A stretch of DNA of 49,134 nucleotides from Deltaproteobacteria bacterium. Its GTDB lineage: Bacteria; Desulfobacterota; Binatia; HRBIN30. The first letter of the stretch is position 1. Each line of letters begins with the position of its first letter. The position numbers were made by a program, and so were the translations under genes. Below, piece after piece: positions 17,510 through 25,737 of this stretch. The DNA lies in the NCBI GenBank assembly GCA_016200585.1, contig JACQEN010000106.1, forward strand, positions 1 to 49,134, in the 5' to 3' direction. The notes under the pieces are model-generated. The model did no database searches. It saw only the letters and a program-made list of their open reading frames with translations, and had not been told where the DNA came from.

Positions 17510-17956
17510 TCAGGGGTTTTGCGGTGCTTGCAGCGCGGCTGTCAGGGTCGCGATGGTAACCGCGCCGCCTTCGCGTGCCTTGTCCATGACTTCGACCGAA
17601 AACCCGTACGGTGTCGCATCGTCGGCATCGAAGAAAAGGATATGATCTTCCCGTGCGGCAAACATGTGCCTCAGCCGATCGCTGAGGTCTGCCGGAGCGA
17701 TCTGGACTCCATTGACGCTCACCGTCTTGTCGGCCGCGACGCGCAAGACAAGAGGCGGGTCGGGGTCGTGCGCGATCTCCTCTTTTTCAACTTCCTTCTT
17801 CTCCTGTTTCGGCGTGTGGATCCAGAACTTCTTGCTCAAGAGCGGCGTCACCACCATGAAGATGATGAGGAGAACAAGAACCACGTCGACGAGGGGCGTG
17901 ACATTCATCGTCGGAGACACGCCCTTGCGACCTGCCGTTTGCAGATGGATGGCCAT
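17510..17956 (-). CDS. exbD: ExbD/TolR biopolymer transport protein, second copy
   Basis: 148 residues. Start region TPLVDVVLVLLIIFMVV is the ExbD membrane helix with its essential Asp, and is nearly identical to that of the neighbouring exbD. The rest is a periplasmic domain (PADLSDRLRHMF, DDATPYGFSVEVMD). With ExbB it forms the proton-driven motor for TonB. It starts three bases after the first exbD. Two ExbD subunits in one operon are often seen in deltaproteobacterial-type and Bacteroidetes TonB clusters. Confidence 0.9.
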   Translation of the reverse strand: MAIHLQTAGRKGVSPTMNVTPLVDVVLVLLIIFMVVTPLLSKKFWIHTPKQEKKEVEKEEIAHDPDPPLVLRVAADKTVSVNGVQIAPADLSDRLRHMFAAREDHILFFDADDATPYGFSVEVMDKAREGGAVTIATLTAALQAPQNP

Positions 17957-17959
17957 CGT

Positions 17960-18430
17960 TCAGTACGCTTGGTTAGACGGCTGCGCGGAATCGTCGCTGC
18001 TCGACTGTGAGCGATGACGCTCGCCGACCATCAACGACAGACCTGGAAAGCCGATGTCCTGAACTTTGGCGAAGAGTTGGCGGACGTCACCGAAGGTCAG
18101 CTTCGCATCGGCGCGCAAGACGACACGGCGGTAGGGATCGGCAACATGCTCGGCGCTCAGGAGCTCGGTTGCGCCCTGAAGATCGTACTCTTTGCCGTCG
18201 ATGTGATAGGCGCCACCCTTCGCCACGGTTATTTTCAACGGGTCGACGGAGGCTTTGACGTCCGGATCAACGTTGAAGATGCCGGGAAGATCCACCGGGA
18301 CGTCTTGATCCATCCGTGGCGCGACGACCATGAAGATGATCAGCAGCACCAGAACGACGTCGACGAGCGGCGTCACGTTCATGTCGGGTTGGACGTCCAC
18401 CGCAGCGTGCCGGATACGCGGTCGCTTCAC
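17960..18430 (-). CDS. exbD: ExbD/TolR biopolymer transport protein, first copy
   Basis: 156 residues starting at GTG 18430, which overlaps the exbB stop (GTGA), so the pair is translationally coupled. The membrane segment TPLVDVVLVLLIIFMVVAP carries the proton-path Asp. The periplasmic part has TFGDVRQLFAKVQDIGFPG, typical of ExbD/TolR. It partners ExbB and TonB at the inner membrane. Confidence 0.92.
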   Translation of the reverse strand: MKRPRIRHAAVDVQPDMNVTPLVDVVLVLLIIFMVVAPRMDQDVPVDLPGIFNVDPDVKASVDPLKITVAKGGAYHIDGKEYDLQGATELLSAEHVADPYRRVVLRADAKLTFGDVRQLFAKVQDIGFPGLSLMVGERHRSQSSSDDSAQPSNQAY

Positions 18431-19209
18431 GCCATTGCCTCCGCATCGGCAACACGCGGCAACGATGCCGATCTCTCGGCCATTCCGTGCGCGTGATGGG
18501 CCGGCTGTAGGCTCTTGCGGCTGACGTTGCCGGTGCAGGCCCGCTCGGCCCAGTCTTCCAACGTGTCGAGCATCTCGCTGTTGGCGTGATTCAGACGCTG
18601 TTCCTCACGACCCATCTCGGTGGAGAGATAGTTGAAGGCGAGAACCGCAGGAATGGCGACCATCAAGCCGAGAGCCGTTTCGATGAGTGCTTCGCTGATA
18701 CCCGCCGACACCGACGACAGGCCTCCCGATCCGGTTGAAGCGATCCCTTGGAATGCCGAGATGATTCCCAGCACGGTTCCCAGCAGACCGACGAAGGGTG
18801 CGACCGATCCGACGGATGCGAGCACGCTCAAGCCGCGGCGCAGATCGGTGCTGATTTCCTCCATGAAACGCTCCATGTGACGTTGCGTACGGTCGATCGG
18901 CGTCAGACCCGAAATGTCGGCAGTCTTCGAGGCGTGCTGGTACATCCCCAGCCCGGCGCGCAGCACACGCGCCAGATGGCTGCGGCGAATGGCGTCGGCC
19001 TCGTGGATGACCTTGTCGAACTCGCCGCCTTCCATCGGAGCTCCGACCGCTGCCGCGAACTTGCGTGAGGCAGCCCGAGAGCGGCGCAAGGTGATGACCC
19101 TCTCGACGAATACCGTCAGAGACGCCATGCCCATCGTCAATAGAACGATGGCAACGACCATCGCCGGAACGCCCATGTGCTGCAACATTTCCACGAAATT
19201 GAACTGCAT
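18427..19209 (-). CDS. exbB: ExbB/TolQ/MotA-family proton channel protein
   Basis: 260 residues from ATG 19209, preceded by AAGGAAG. The first membrane segment is near residues 14-35 (AMVVAIVLLTMGMASLTVFV). Two further membrane segments contain SVAPFVGLLGTVLGIISAF and ALGLMVAIPAVLAFNYL, the conserved MotA/TolQ/ExbB channel helices. It forms the motor with ExbD that drives TonB. It follows tonB by 35 bp. Confidence 0.94.
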   Translation of the reverse strand: MQFNFVEMLQHMGVPAMVVAIVLLTMGMASLTVFVERVITLRRSRAASRKFAAAVGAPMEGGEFDKVIHEADAIRRSHLARVLRAGLGMYQHASKTADISGLTPIDRTQRHMERFMEEISTDLRRGLSVLASVGSVAPFVGLLGTVLGIISAFQGIASTGSGGLSSVSAGISEALIETALGLMVAIPAVLAFNYLSTEMGREEQRLNHANSEMLDTLEDWAERACTGNVSRKSLQPAHHAHGMAERSASLPRVADAEAMA

Positions 19210-19244
19210 GGTCTTCTTCCTTTCGCTGCGTCGTCGGGACCGAC

Positions 19245-20012
19245 CTAAACGGTCAACTTGAACGGAATCTGAATGATCCGGTAAACGGTAATCGCTTGAC
19301 CCTTGAAGCGTGCCGGCTCGTACTTCCATTTCTTCACGGCGGCGATCGCAGCGCTGACAAACGGTTCATCGCCGCGCATCGGCTGCACGTCGGCTACGCT
19401 GCCGTCGGCGCGGATGATCACTTTGAGGATCACCATTCCGGTTCTGCCCGAGGCTCGTGCCTCCTGCGGATAGTCCGGAGGTTTGTTGGAAGTGAGCGGG
19501 GTCGGCGGATCGGCGTCCTCGGGCAACGCGATCGCGTTCACCTGACCGCCGACACGCCCGCCGGCGCTGCCTCCCTCAAGTCCGCCCGGATCGCCTTCTC
19601 CAGGTTCGCCAAAGACGGCAACGCCTTTGTCCTGACTCGGGTCCGCTTCTTTCGGCGCTTCCTTCGGCATCTCCTTTGGCGCCACCAACTCCTTCGGCGG
19701 TGGCGGAGCGTCGAGCTTGCGGATCTTCATGTTCTTCGGGATCACCGGTGCTGCCGCCGGTGGTGGCGGTGCCGGCTTTGCTTCGACAACCGGAGGTGGC
19801 GGGGGTGGTGGTTCTTCGGGCTTGGCGATCTTCTCGGTGAACGTGATGTCGACGGGCTTCTCTTTGACGATCTCGCGGGTCGCCGCGCCGATCACCATCG
19901 CCGCGACGCCGATCCCTACATAGACCAGCGACGACGTCAGCAGCGCCGCCAGCCAACTTCGCTGACTCGTCGGCTCGCCGTAGCTACCGAATCCTCCGAA
20001 CGCGGTTCCCAT
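19245..20012 (-). CDS. tonB: TonB energy-transducing protein
   Basis: 255 residues. An N-terminal membrane anchor (LVYVGIGVAAMVIGAA) is followed by a Pro/Lys-rich spacer (PPPPPPPVVEAKPAPPPP) that spans the periplasm. A C-terminal TonB domain has YPQEARASGRTGMVILKVII and VKKWKYEPARFKGQ. It carries energy from ExbBD to outer-membrane receptors; the only one in the window is at 25738-28605. First gene of tonB-exbB-exbD-exbD. Confidence 0.94.
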   Translation of the reverse strand: MGTAFGGFGSYGEPTSQRSWLAALLTSSLVYVGIGVAAMVIGAATREIVKEKPVDITFTEKIAKPEEPPPPPPPVVEAKPAPPPPAAAPVIPKNMKIRKLDAPPPPKELVAPKEMPKEAPKEADPSQDKGVAVFGEPGEGDPGGLEGGSAGGRVGGQVNAIALPEDADPPTPLTSNKPPDYPQEARASGRTGMVILKVIIRADGSVADVQPMRGDEPFVSAAIAAVKKWKYEPARFKGQAITVYRIIQIPFKLTV

Positions 20013-20124
20013 GTTTTCTCGGCAATCGTAGCTTTGTCTGGCCGCTCAACCGGCCTGCCGCGGGTTCTTAAACGAGCCGGGCTTCGAGCATGTCATAGGC
20101 GACGTCCGAGTATCTCACGCCGGA

Positions 20125-20153
20125 GCTACGTGGCAGTTACGATAAGCTTACTG
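20125..20153 (-). promoter_or_regulatory. Degenerate Pho-box-like triple repeat upstream of tonB
   Basis: On the minus strand three units lie exactly 11 bp apart: CAGTAAG, TCGTAAC and ACGTAGC. All keep the GTAA/G core of a PhoB half-site, but each differs from CTGTAAC at two or three positions. It lies about 113 bp before the tonB start. The spacing is suggestive and the match weak. Confidence 0.3.
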
Positions 20154-20178
20154 TTGAATGAAATCTGTTCCGAATCTT

Positions 20179-20703
20179 TCATTTGGTGTTGAAGCCGATG
20201 AATTTGAAGCGCCCATCGATCTCGGCGACGGTTCCGGTATGCAGCTCGTGGGCGACTCCAGCTTCGTCCTCGAGCACCAGTTCGACATCACCGTGTGCCG
20301 TGTACCACGCAAACTGCCGTGTCCCCTTGCTGAATTTAAGGGACTTGCGTTTGACGCGCTTTCCACCCAACCCCTTGATGAACGCCCGAGCGTAGTCTTC
20401 GCTCTTTTGGTTCAACATCTTCCAGAAGTACTCGCTCGTCTGGGGTGCCACGTCCAAGCGTGGTGCAGCACCCGGTTTGACACTTCCGGGGACAATGATG
20501 TCGCGATATTCCTTTTCGCTTACCCGCAATTGCTTGAGGGCCGCTTCGTCCTTTGACTTCACGGCTTTCAGAAAATCGGCGACCAAGACTTCGATTGACG
20601 TTCGTCCGCCCTTTAGGCCGAAAGGTGGCTTGGTGCTCGCCGCACTCATGTGCGGCAGGAGCAAACTGATGAGACCGAGTGCAAGAAGCGTATTTCTGTT
20701 CAT
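20179..20703 (-). CDS. Secreted protein of unknown function
   Basis: 174 residues with a signal peptide of about 22 residues (LALGLISLLLPHMSAAS). The mature part has a helical region (FLKAVKSKDEAALKQLRVSE) followed by likely beta strands (FAWYTAHGDVELVLEDEAG, RFKFIGFNTK). The composition recalls small periplasmic NTF2-like proteins, but I cannot place it in a family. An AGGA precedes the ATG. It is separated from the upstream gene by a strong hairpin, so it probably has its own promoter. Confidence 0.7.
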   Translation of the reverse strand: MNRNTLLALGLISLLLPHMSAASTKPPFGLKGGRTSIEVLVADFLKAVKSKDEAALKQLRVSEKEYRDIIVPGSVKPGAAPRLDVAPQTSEYFWKMLNQKSEDYARAFIKGLGGKRVKRKSLKFSKGTRQFAWYTAHGDVELVLEDEAGVAHELHTGTVAEIDGRFKFIGFNTK

Positions 20704-20725
20704 GTGCGATCCTATGGTTGACTCC

Positions 20726-20768
20726 GCCGCAGGGTTGGGAGGTCGAAGAACCTCCCAACCTTTGCGGC
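20726..20768. terminator. Long hairpin after the beta-helix protein gene
   Basis: An inner 11-bp stem GGTTGGGAGGT / ACCTCCCAACC (20733-20743 and 20750-20760) is extended by GCCGCA / TGCGGC (20726-20731 and 20763-20768), with a 6-base loop. It lies about 32 bp after the stop of the minus-strand gene at 20800-22695. There is no T-tract. The TTGGGAGG core is shared with the hairpin at 17418-17447. Confidence 0.55.
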
Positions 20769-20799
20769 TGAGTCGAGACGAATCAGACTTCAGACACTC

Positions 20800-22695
20800 C
20801 TAGTGGATATCGAGTGAAATCCAGCGACGGAATGATAGAGGCCACGTCGCTGTGTTGACGCTTCCAACCGTGTCGGTGCGCAGCGGCGTCTCTAACCAGT
20901 TGGTACCGTTCGGATCGAATGCTCCTACGTAGTTCGTTGTATCGAAGAAGGAGTCGATCTGATGGCAATCTACCGCGGTTGGGAACCCTGCGGTGCTGGT
21001 CGGTCGGACATCAGGAACCGTGTTGGGGTATCCGCCCATGCCACCCGAGGCAAGTACCTGGTCCCAGCGCGTTGCGCCGGCCATGGTGTTTCCCCACGTT
21101 GACCCGAGGTTCGGGTTTGTACCCACCGACAAGCCGTTGCAGGTCTCTCCACTCGGGCAATCAGAGCTTGCGCAACACGGTGTTGTCGTCGTGACAGAGC
21201 AGGTGCCGTTACCCGGCGTGACCTGCTTCGACGCGGCAAGCAGCTTGTACCACTGGCTGGCGGAGCAATGTGTATCGGAAGTAATACCCGAACACTGTCG
21301 ATTGCCGGTGCCGAAAGCGCCGGTGCCGCCGTTGTCGAAACACAGAGTGCTCTGTACGAGCAACTGCGGCTCCGTCGGATTCAGCGTCGTCGGGTTTGTG
21401 CAGGCGAACGGGGACGTACCGGTGTCGTTGAGCTTGATGCAGCTTTCGCGGAAATTGGTCACGATGCCGTTGGTTGCGCCACCGGCGGTGCCTCGACGCC
21501 AGAACAGGCCGCCTTCCGAACCGAGGTTGGGATCGTTGTCGCGTGACCCAATCCAAGTACAGTTGCAGAACTTCGGATTTGACCGAGGCAAATCGTCGAA
21601 GCCGAATTCACTATTGTCAGCCTCGATGCCGCGGCTTTGGTTACCGGTCTGGAGGTGCGGACCGTATTGCATCATGAAGCCGTACTGCTTGGCGCCGGTG
21701 GTGCCCAATTGATAGTCGAAGCCGTCGTCGCCGCTGGCAGTCGAAACGAAGTACTTGGTGTTGACCGTACCGCCGAACCACTCGATCGCATCATCAAAGC
21801 CGGAATTGGCCTGGATGTGATGCAAGACCGTCCCTGTGCCGACGCCGTTCAACGTCCACACATTGAGCTCGTTGTTCGGCGTGAATTCGATACCGGAGAA
21901 CTCAACGCGTACGTACGTCGCGATTCCGCTGCTGTCGGTGGCGTCACAACCGCCGTATGGTGCAGGAATACCTTCGGCGGTGTTGATACAACCCGGACGG
22001 TTGACGGTCGAACGGCCATTGAGCAGCAAACCGCCCCAGTCGCCGATGTCACGCGTTCCGATGGCTTGGCCGCTCGTCATGATGATCGGCAGTGCCGCCG
22101 TGCCCTGCGCGTCAATCTTCGATCCTGGCTCGAAGATCAAGACCGCAGGATTTGCAGTGCCTGTTCCCGCACCCTTGATAACGATGCCGGGCTCTATGGT
22201 GATGACGGTGTGAGGTCCCTTGATAGGGTCAGCAGTTTGAATGAAGACCGTGCCCGTGATGTGGATGGAGCAGGTCTTGGGCCAGGTCTGATTCGCCGTG
22301 ATGGTCTGTGCTGGAACGTAGTGAATTGGCAAACCGGTGTCGGTGTCTTTATTGCCGCTACAGGTTGGATCGCCGCCTTGGCAAGGATCGTTGCACGAAA
22401 CCACGGCGCCGGGGCCTGTGCAGGCATCGAACAGGGTCTTGATGCCGGCCAGTTGAGCCACCAGGTTGGTAAGGTCCTGGATGTCGACCACGTTGTCCTT
22501 GCGCACATCGCAATCCGCTTTACCGGCGCCACAATCGCCGGCGGCTGCAATGGTGTTTGCAAGCGCTAGAGCATCGGCAACGTCTACGGTTCCATTCTTG
22601 TTGATATCGCCACAACCAGCGTGCGCCGCCAGCGGCGTCCCAGCGACCGCGACGACAGCGCCAAGCGCCGTGATCATCGTTTTCCACTTTCTCAT
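20800..22695 (-). CDS. Secreted dockerin-like, beta-helix-type surface protein
   Basis: 631 residues from ATG 22695, chosen because AGGAGG lies 7 bases upstream; another ATG at 22710 does not fit. A signal peptide ends LAAHA. Residues 27-80 hold two EF-hand/dockerin-like repeats (GDINKNGTVDVADALALAN and CDVRKDNVVDIQDLTNLVAQ). The long second part resembles a secreted, probably right-handed beta-helix family: LTIEPG-like (VITIEPGIVIKG), DWGGLLLNG, YVRVEFSGIEFTPNNELN and NSGFDDAIEWFGGTVN. Function is unknown; members are often exported. It lies 57 bp after the Cys-rich gene at 22753-25152 and may share its transcript. Confidence 0.78.
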   Translation of the reverse strand: MRKWKTMITALGAVVAVAGTPLAAHAGCGDINKNGTVDVADALALANTIAAAGDCGAGKADCDVRKDNVVDIQDLTNLVAQLAGIKTLFDACTGPGAVVSCNDPCQGGDPTCSGNKDTDTGLPIHYVPAQTITANQTWPKTCSIHITGTVFIQTADPIKGPHTVITIEPGIVIKGAGTGTANPAVLIFEPGSKIDAQGTAALPIIMTSGQAIGTRDIGDWGGLLLNGRSTVNRPGCINTAEGIPAPYGGCDATDSSGIATYVRVEFSGIEFTPNNELNVWTLNGVGTGTVLHHIQANSGFDDAIEWFGGTVNTKYFVSTASGDDGFDYQLGTTGAKQYGFMMQYGPHLQTGNQSRGIEADNSEFGFDDLPRSNPKFCNCTWIGSRDNDPNLGSEGGLFWRRGTAGGATNGIVTNFRESCIKLNDTGTSPFACTNPTTLNPTEPQLLVQSTLCFDNGGTGAFGTGNRQCSGITSDTHCSASQWYKLLAASKQVTPGNGTCSVTTTTPCCASSDCPSGETCNGLSVGTNPNLGSTWGNTMAGATRWDQVLASGGMGGYPNTVPDVRPTSTAGFPTAVDCHQIDSFFDTTNYVGAFDPNGTNWLETPLRTDTVGSVNTATWPLSFRRWISLDIH

Positions 22696-22752
22696 CGTAG
22701 TCCTCCTCATTGCGTGTTTCTTGGGTCGTAGTCCTGACTTCGAGACCGTCGC

Positions 22753-25152
22753 CTAGAAGACCGTGACACTGCAGCTGGCGCCGGCCACGGTATTGCCGTT
22801 GGTGTCGGCAGCCGACTCGACCGAGCAACGGAACTGGTCATTGGTCGGATCCGACGCGCCGGTGCACTGATCGACTTGCACCACCGCTACGACGCCGGGG
22901 AACATGGCTCCGCCGTTACCGATCAATGCGATGCGGACAGCGTACTCGAGATCGTTGATGCTGGAGAACGCATCGAACGGCACGGTCAGGCTCCCCTGCA
23001 CCTGTGCGTCATTGCCGCTACCTGGAATACCCACTGTCCCATCGGGATACTCGACGTACACGGCCATGGCGCCGAGCTCGACACCGGCCGGTGCATTCGA
23101 GCTGATCAACATGAAGTGAGTGGTTGCGCTCGCACTGCACGAATGGATGAAGCAATTCGACGGGCAAGTGTCGCCGCTGACGGCGTTTCCGTCATCGCAG
23201 GTCTCAATCGGAATGCAGCTCTCACCCGATGGGCAATCGAGAGTACTGAAGCAGTTCGTCCCGGTCGTCACACTGCAACGACCGTCGATCTTGCTGTTGC
23301 CGCAAGTCGGGTTGCATTGCGCAAAGACGGGCTGTGCCGTGGTCCCTACCTGTGGAGCCGCAATGCGATCGGTGCAGTCGACCTTGAATTCCGTCACACA
23401 CTGAATGCAATTCGCCAGGTCCTGAAGTGTGTTGATCGGTCCGCTGCAGTTGGGACCACCATTCGGATCGGTAAAATTGGCGCAGCTGAAGGTGTTGCCG
23501 ATTGCGTCCGGAGCAAAATCCAGGTTGGCAGCACCGCTGCCACCGAAGGCCTTGTCTTTACCGGCACAAACCTTTGCGATGTCGCTCAGCAGTTTCGCCG
23601 AGGCTGCGGAAATCTTGGCCGTCGCTTTCGAGTCGGGGCAAGTGCCGCTGCCGGCGTTGATGATGCTATCCTCGCAAACTGCCAGCGCCGCCCGTTTGGT
23701 ATCGAAGAACTTTGCGGCTGCCTTGCCGATTCCCTGCTTGCACAGCTCGAGAGACTTGTCCGCTGTGGGTGATTGACACTTACCTCCAGGGCAGTCGGTA
23801 GTTGCCGTTGCAGGTGTGCAGGGTAGGCCCGAGTTGGTCCCGCCGAAGCAGGTGTACGTCGTCGGCTTCAACTGGCCGTAGACGGCTGAGTTGATTTGGT
23901 CGACCGAAGATTCGCCAACGCACTCTAGGCAGCTAACTACGTCGGTGACCGAGCTCAGGGCAAAGTCACAACCGTTCTTGCACAGTCCGGCGCCACAATC
24001 CGCAGTGCTCGAACAGAATGCACCATTGTGGACGGCGTCGCCGTCGCACGTTTTCACATTGAGCAGCTGGTTGTTTTCGAAACTCGGGCAGCGATCTACA
24101 GGTGCGCAAAAGCCGGCGCTCGGGCGAGCGAATCCAGCCGTCAGCAGGCCGCTGCCGGATTGGCAGAAGCCGCCGCTGCAGGTACCCGTGTGACATCCAC
24201 CCGCGATTGCGGCACATGCGGTACCGCCACCGGGGCAGTCTGTCGCCAAGACCTTGCAAGGCTGACCATTCCTGGAACCGCCGGTGCAAACCTTGCCGCA
24301 GTCGGCGTCAGCAGCACAGGACTGATTCTGGTTCGGCGTGAGCGCCGCGCAGAACCCGCAGTCTTTGTTCGTGCCGCAGAGCGCACCGTTGCACGCGCCC
24401 GACTGGCAGTCGAGCCGATTGCCCGTATTGCAGCCGGAGTCGCAAACGCCACCGCCGCTGCAGTCCGAGTCCGCAAAGCACGCTTTGTTCGGCGAGGTGC
24501 CGCCGACACAGACGCCGAGGCTGCTGGACGATCCGCCGTCACAGCCGTTGCCCCAGTTGCAGACGCCGCCTCCTGCTTGGCAAGCGGTTGCTGCCGCCAA
24601 GCTGCTGCAGTCCACCCCGTTCTGGGTGCCGCCAATGCAGTTGGCTTTGACGCAGACGTGCAGCTGACACGACGAATTGAAAGTACACGATTCGTCATCC
24701 TTGCCGCCGCCGACGCAGATGCCGGGACACTCGGTTTCACGACCGCAAAGATTTCCGGGTCGCTTGCCGGCAGAACAGGCCTTGGCCAAAACCGGGTTGC
24801 CGGCATTGCCGCTACCGTCCCAGCCGATTTGTGTCAGCGATAGTCCCGTGCACCCCTTGCCGATCGTCGACGAGAAGCTCGTCGAAGCTTTGGCGATTTT
24901 CGCTGACGTTTTCGTTTCTGTCAGACAGTCGGTGGTCGCCGGCAACTTGCCTTTCCGTTTGAGATCCTCACAGCCCTGCAGGGCTCGCAACTTCGTTCGT
25001 TCAAATGTTGCTGATGCGCGCGCGATGGCGCGCTTGCAAGTCGTTGGATCGGCTGCGGCAGACGCGCGTCCCGCCCCTCCGGCGAGCAACAGCGCTCCGA
25101 CCGCCAGCGCGTTCAGCAGTCTCTTTCGTTTGTTCCAAGAAATGTTGTACAT
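22753..25152 (-). CDS. Large secreted Cys-rich protein with duplicated helical domain and shared C-terminal domain
   Basis: 799 residues from ATG 25152, with GGAAGGAGAAGG just upstream. After a signal peptide, a helical domain of about 60 residues (ERTKLRALQGCEDLKRKGK, KTSAKIAKAS) recurs near residues 440-510 (DTKRAALAVCEDSI, SKATAKISAASAKL). Between them lies a Cys-rich region with many C..G..C.. units (CVGGTSPNKACFADSDC). Later come CGNSKIDG and ETCDDGNAVSGDTC, Myxococcus-type cysteine repeats. The last 115 residues (YPDGTVGIPGSGNDA, NDLEYAVRIALIG) match the C-termini of five genes downstream of the receptor. Function unknown; extracellular. Confidence 0.75.
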   Translation of the reverse strand: MYNISWNKRKRLLNALAVGALLLAGGAGRASAAADPTTCKRAIARASATFERTKLRALQGCEDLKRKGKLPATTDCLTETKTSAKIAKASTSFSSTIGKGCTGLSLTQIGWDGSGNAGNPVLAKACSAGKRPGNLCGRETECPGICVGGGKDDESCTFNSSCQLHVCVKANCIGGTQNGVDCSSLAAATACQAGGGVCNWGNGCDGGSSSSLGVCVGGTSPNKACFADSDCSGGGVCDSGCNTGNRLDCQSGACNGALCGTNKDCGFCAALTPNQNQSCAADADCGKVCTGGSRNGQPCKVLATDCPGGGTACAAIAGGCHTGTCSGGFCQSGSGLLTAGFARPSAGFCAPVDRCPSFENNQLLNVKTCDGDAVHNGAFCSSTADCGAGLCKNGCDFALSSVTDVVSCLECVGESSVDQINSAVYGQLKPTTYTCFGGTNSGLPCTPATATTDCPGGKCQSPTADKSLELCKQGIGKAAAKFFDTKRAALAVCEDSIINAGSGTCPDSKATAKISAASAKLLSDIAKVCAGKDKAFGGSGAANLDFAPDAIGNTFSCANFTDPNGGPNCSGPINTLQDLANCIQCVTEFKVDCTDRIAAPQVGTTAQPVFAQCNPTCGNSKIDGRCSVTTGTNCFSTLDCPSGESCIPIETCDDGNAVSGDTCPSNCFIHSCSASATTHFMLISSNAPAGVELGAMAVYVEYPDGTVGIPGSGNDAQVQGSLTVPFDAFSSINDLEYAVRIALIGNGGAMFPGVVAVVQVDQCTGASDPTNDQFRCSVESAADTNGNTVAGASCSVTVF

Positions 25153-25737
25153 TCCCTTCTCCTTCCTGTTGTCCGGCGTGTCTGTTCTCAGGCACGCCGT
25201 GGTTGGGGGCCTGCAGCGCATTCAATGTTCCAAGCAACGATGCGCTACAGGTCCGTGCAGACCGTCGATTCTCTCTGAACGACGATACATCGACCTCCGT
25301 TGAGCGCCTTCCCCTCGCCCAGCACGGCACGAGCCGCTCTACCACCGACAAGGCCTGCGTTGTTCGGTAGGGCTCGCGTCGTGGTCGCGGTACCTCCTTT
25401 CTCTGCGGTTCGGCGCATGCGCCTCGGAAACGTGGCGCGCGATTCGCCAAAACTCGCCGTCGCTTTCATCGAACGATATGGACAAAACGATTTCCCCGAA
25501 ATTGGTTGGTTCGCAGGCGGACCTTCTCTACCTGACGAGAACTGTCGAGCGGCTGGATATCACGCACAAGGCAACCAAGCGGTTACGGCAACGTTATGTT
25601 GCGATGAAACGGATAGCGTCGTCGCGCGTCATGTAACGTTCACTGGCGCGTAACCGCAGAGCAAACCGAAGCGAGTATATGCATCGGCGCCATGCAGCGG
25701 CCATGCAGTTCGTCACGCAAGAGAGAGCCGCTCACCA
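25153..25737. other. Divergent intergenic region between Cys-rich gene and TonB-dependent receptor
   Basis: 585 bases that must carry both divergent promoters. A short plus-strand frame at 25478-25636 (listed separately) is the only plausible gene. I could not read clear promoter boxes. ACATAAC-GTTG-CCGTAAC on the minus strand near 25582-25599 has Pho-box spacing, but it lies inside that short frame and matches poorly. Confidence 0.5.
25478..25636 (+). CDS. Possible small basic helical protein, unknown
   Basis: A 52-residue frame from ATG 25478 to TAA. The composition looks protein-like: LLYLTRTVERLDITHKATK, then a basic stretch (KRLRQRYVAMKRIASSR) that could be an amphipathic or nucleic-acid-binding helix. 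No good ribosome site is seen. It lies between divergent genes, just before the receptor. I recognise no family; it may be chance. Confidence 0.35.
   Translation: MDKTISPKLVGSQADLLYLTRTVERLDITHKATKRLRQRYVAMKRIASSRVM

Noticed and set aside
25582-25599. Pho-box-like ACATAAC-GTTG-CCGTAAC on the minus strand
   Set aside because: One half matches CTGTAAC poorly, it lies inside a plausible coding frame and is about 430 bp from the gene it would serve.
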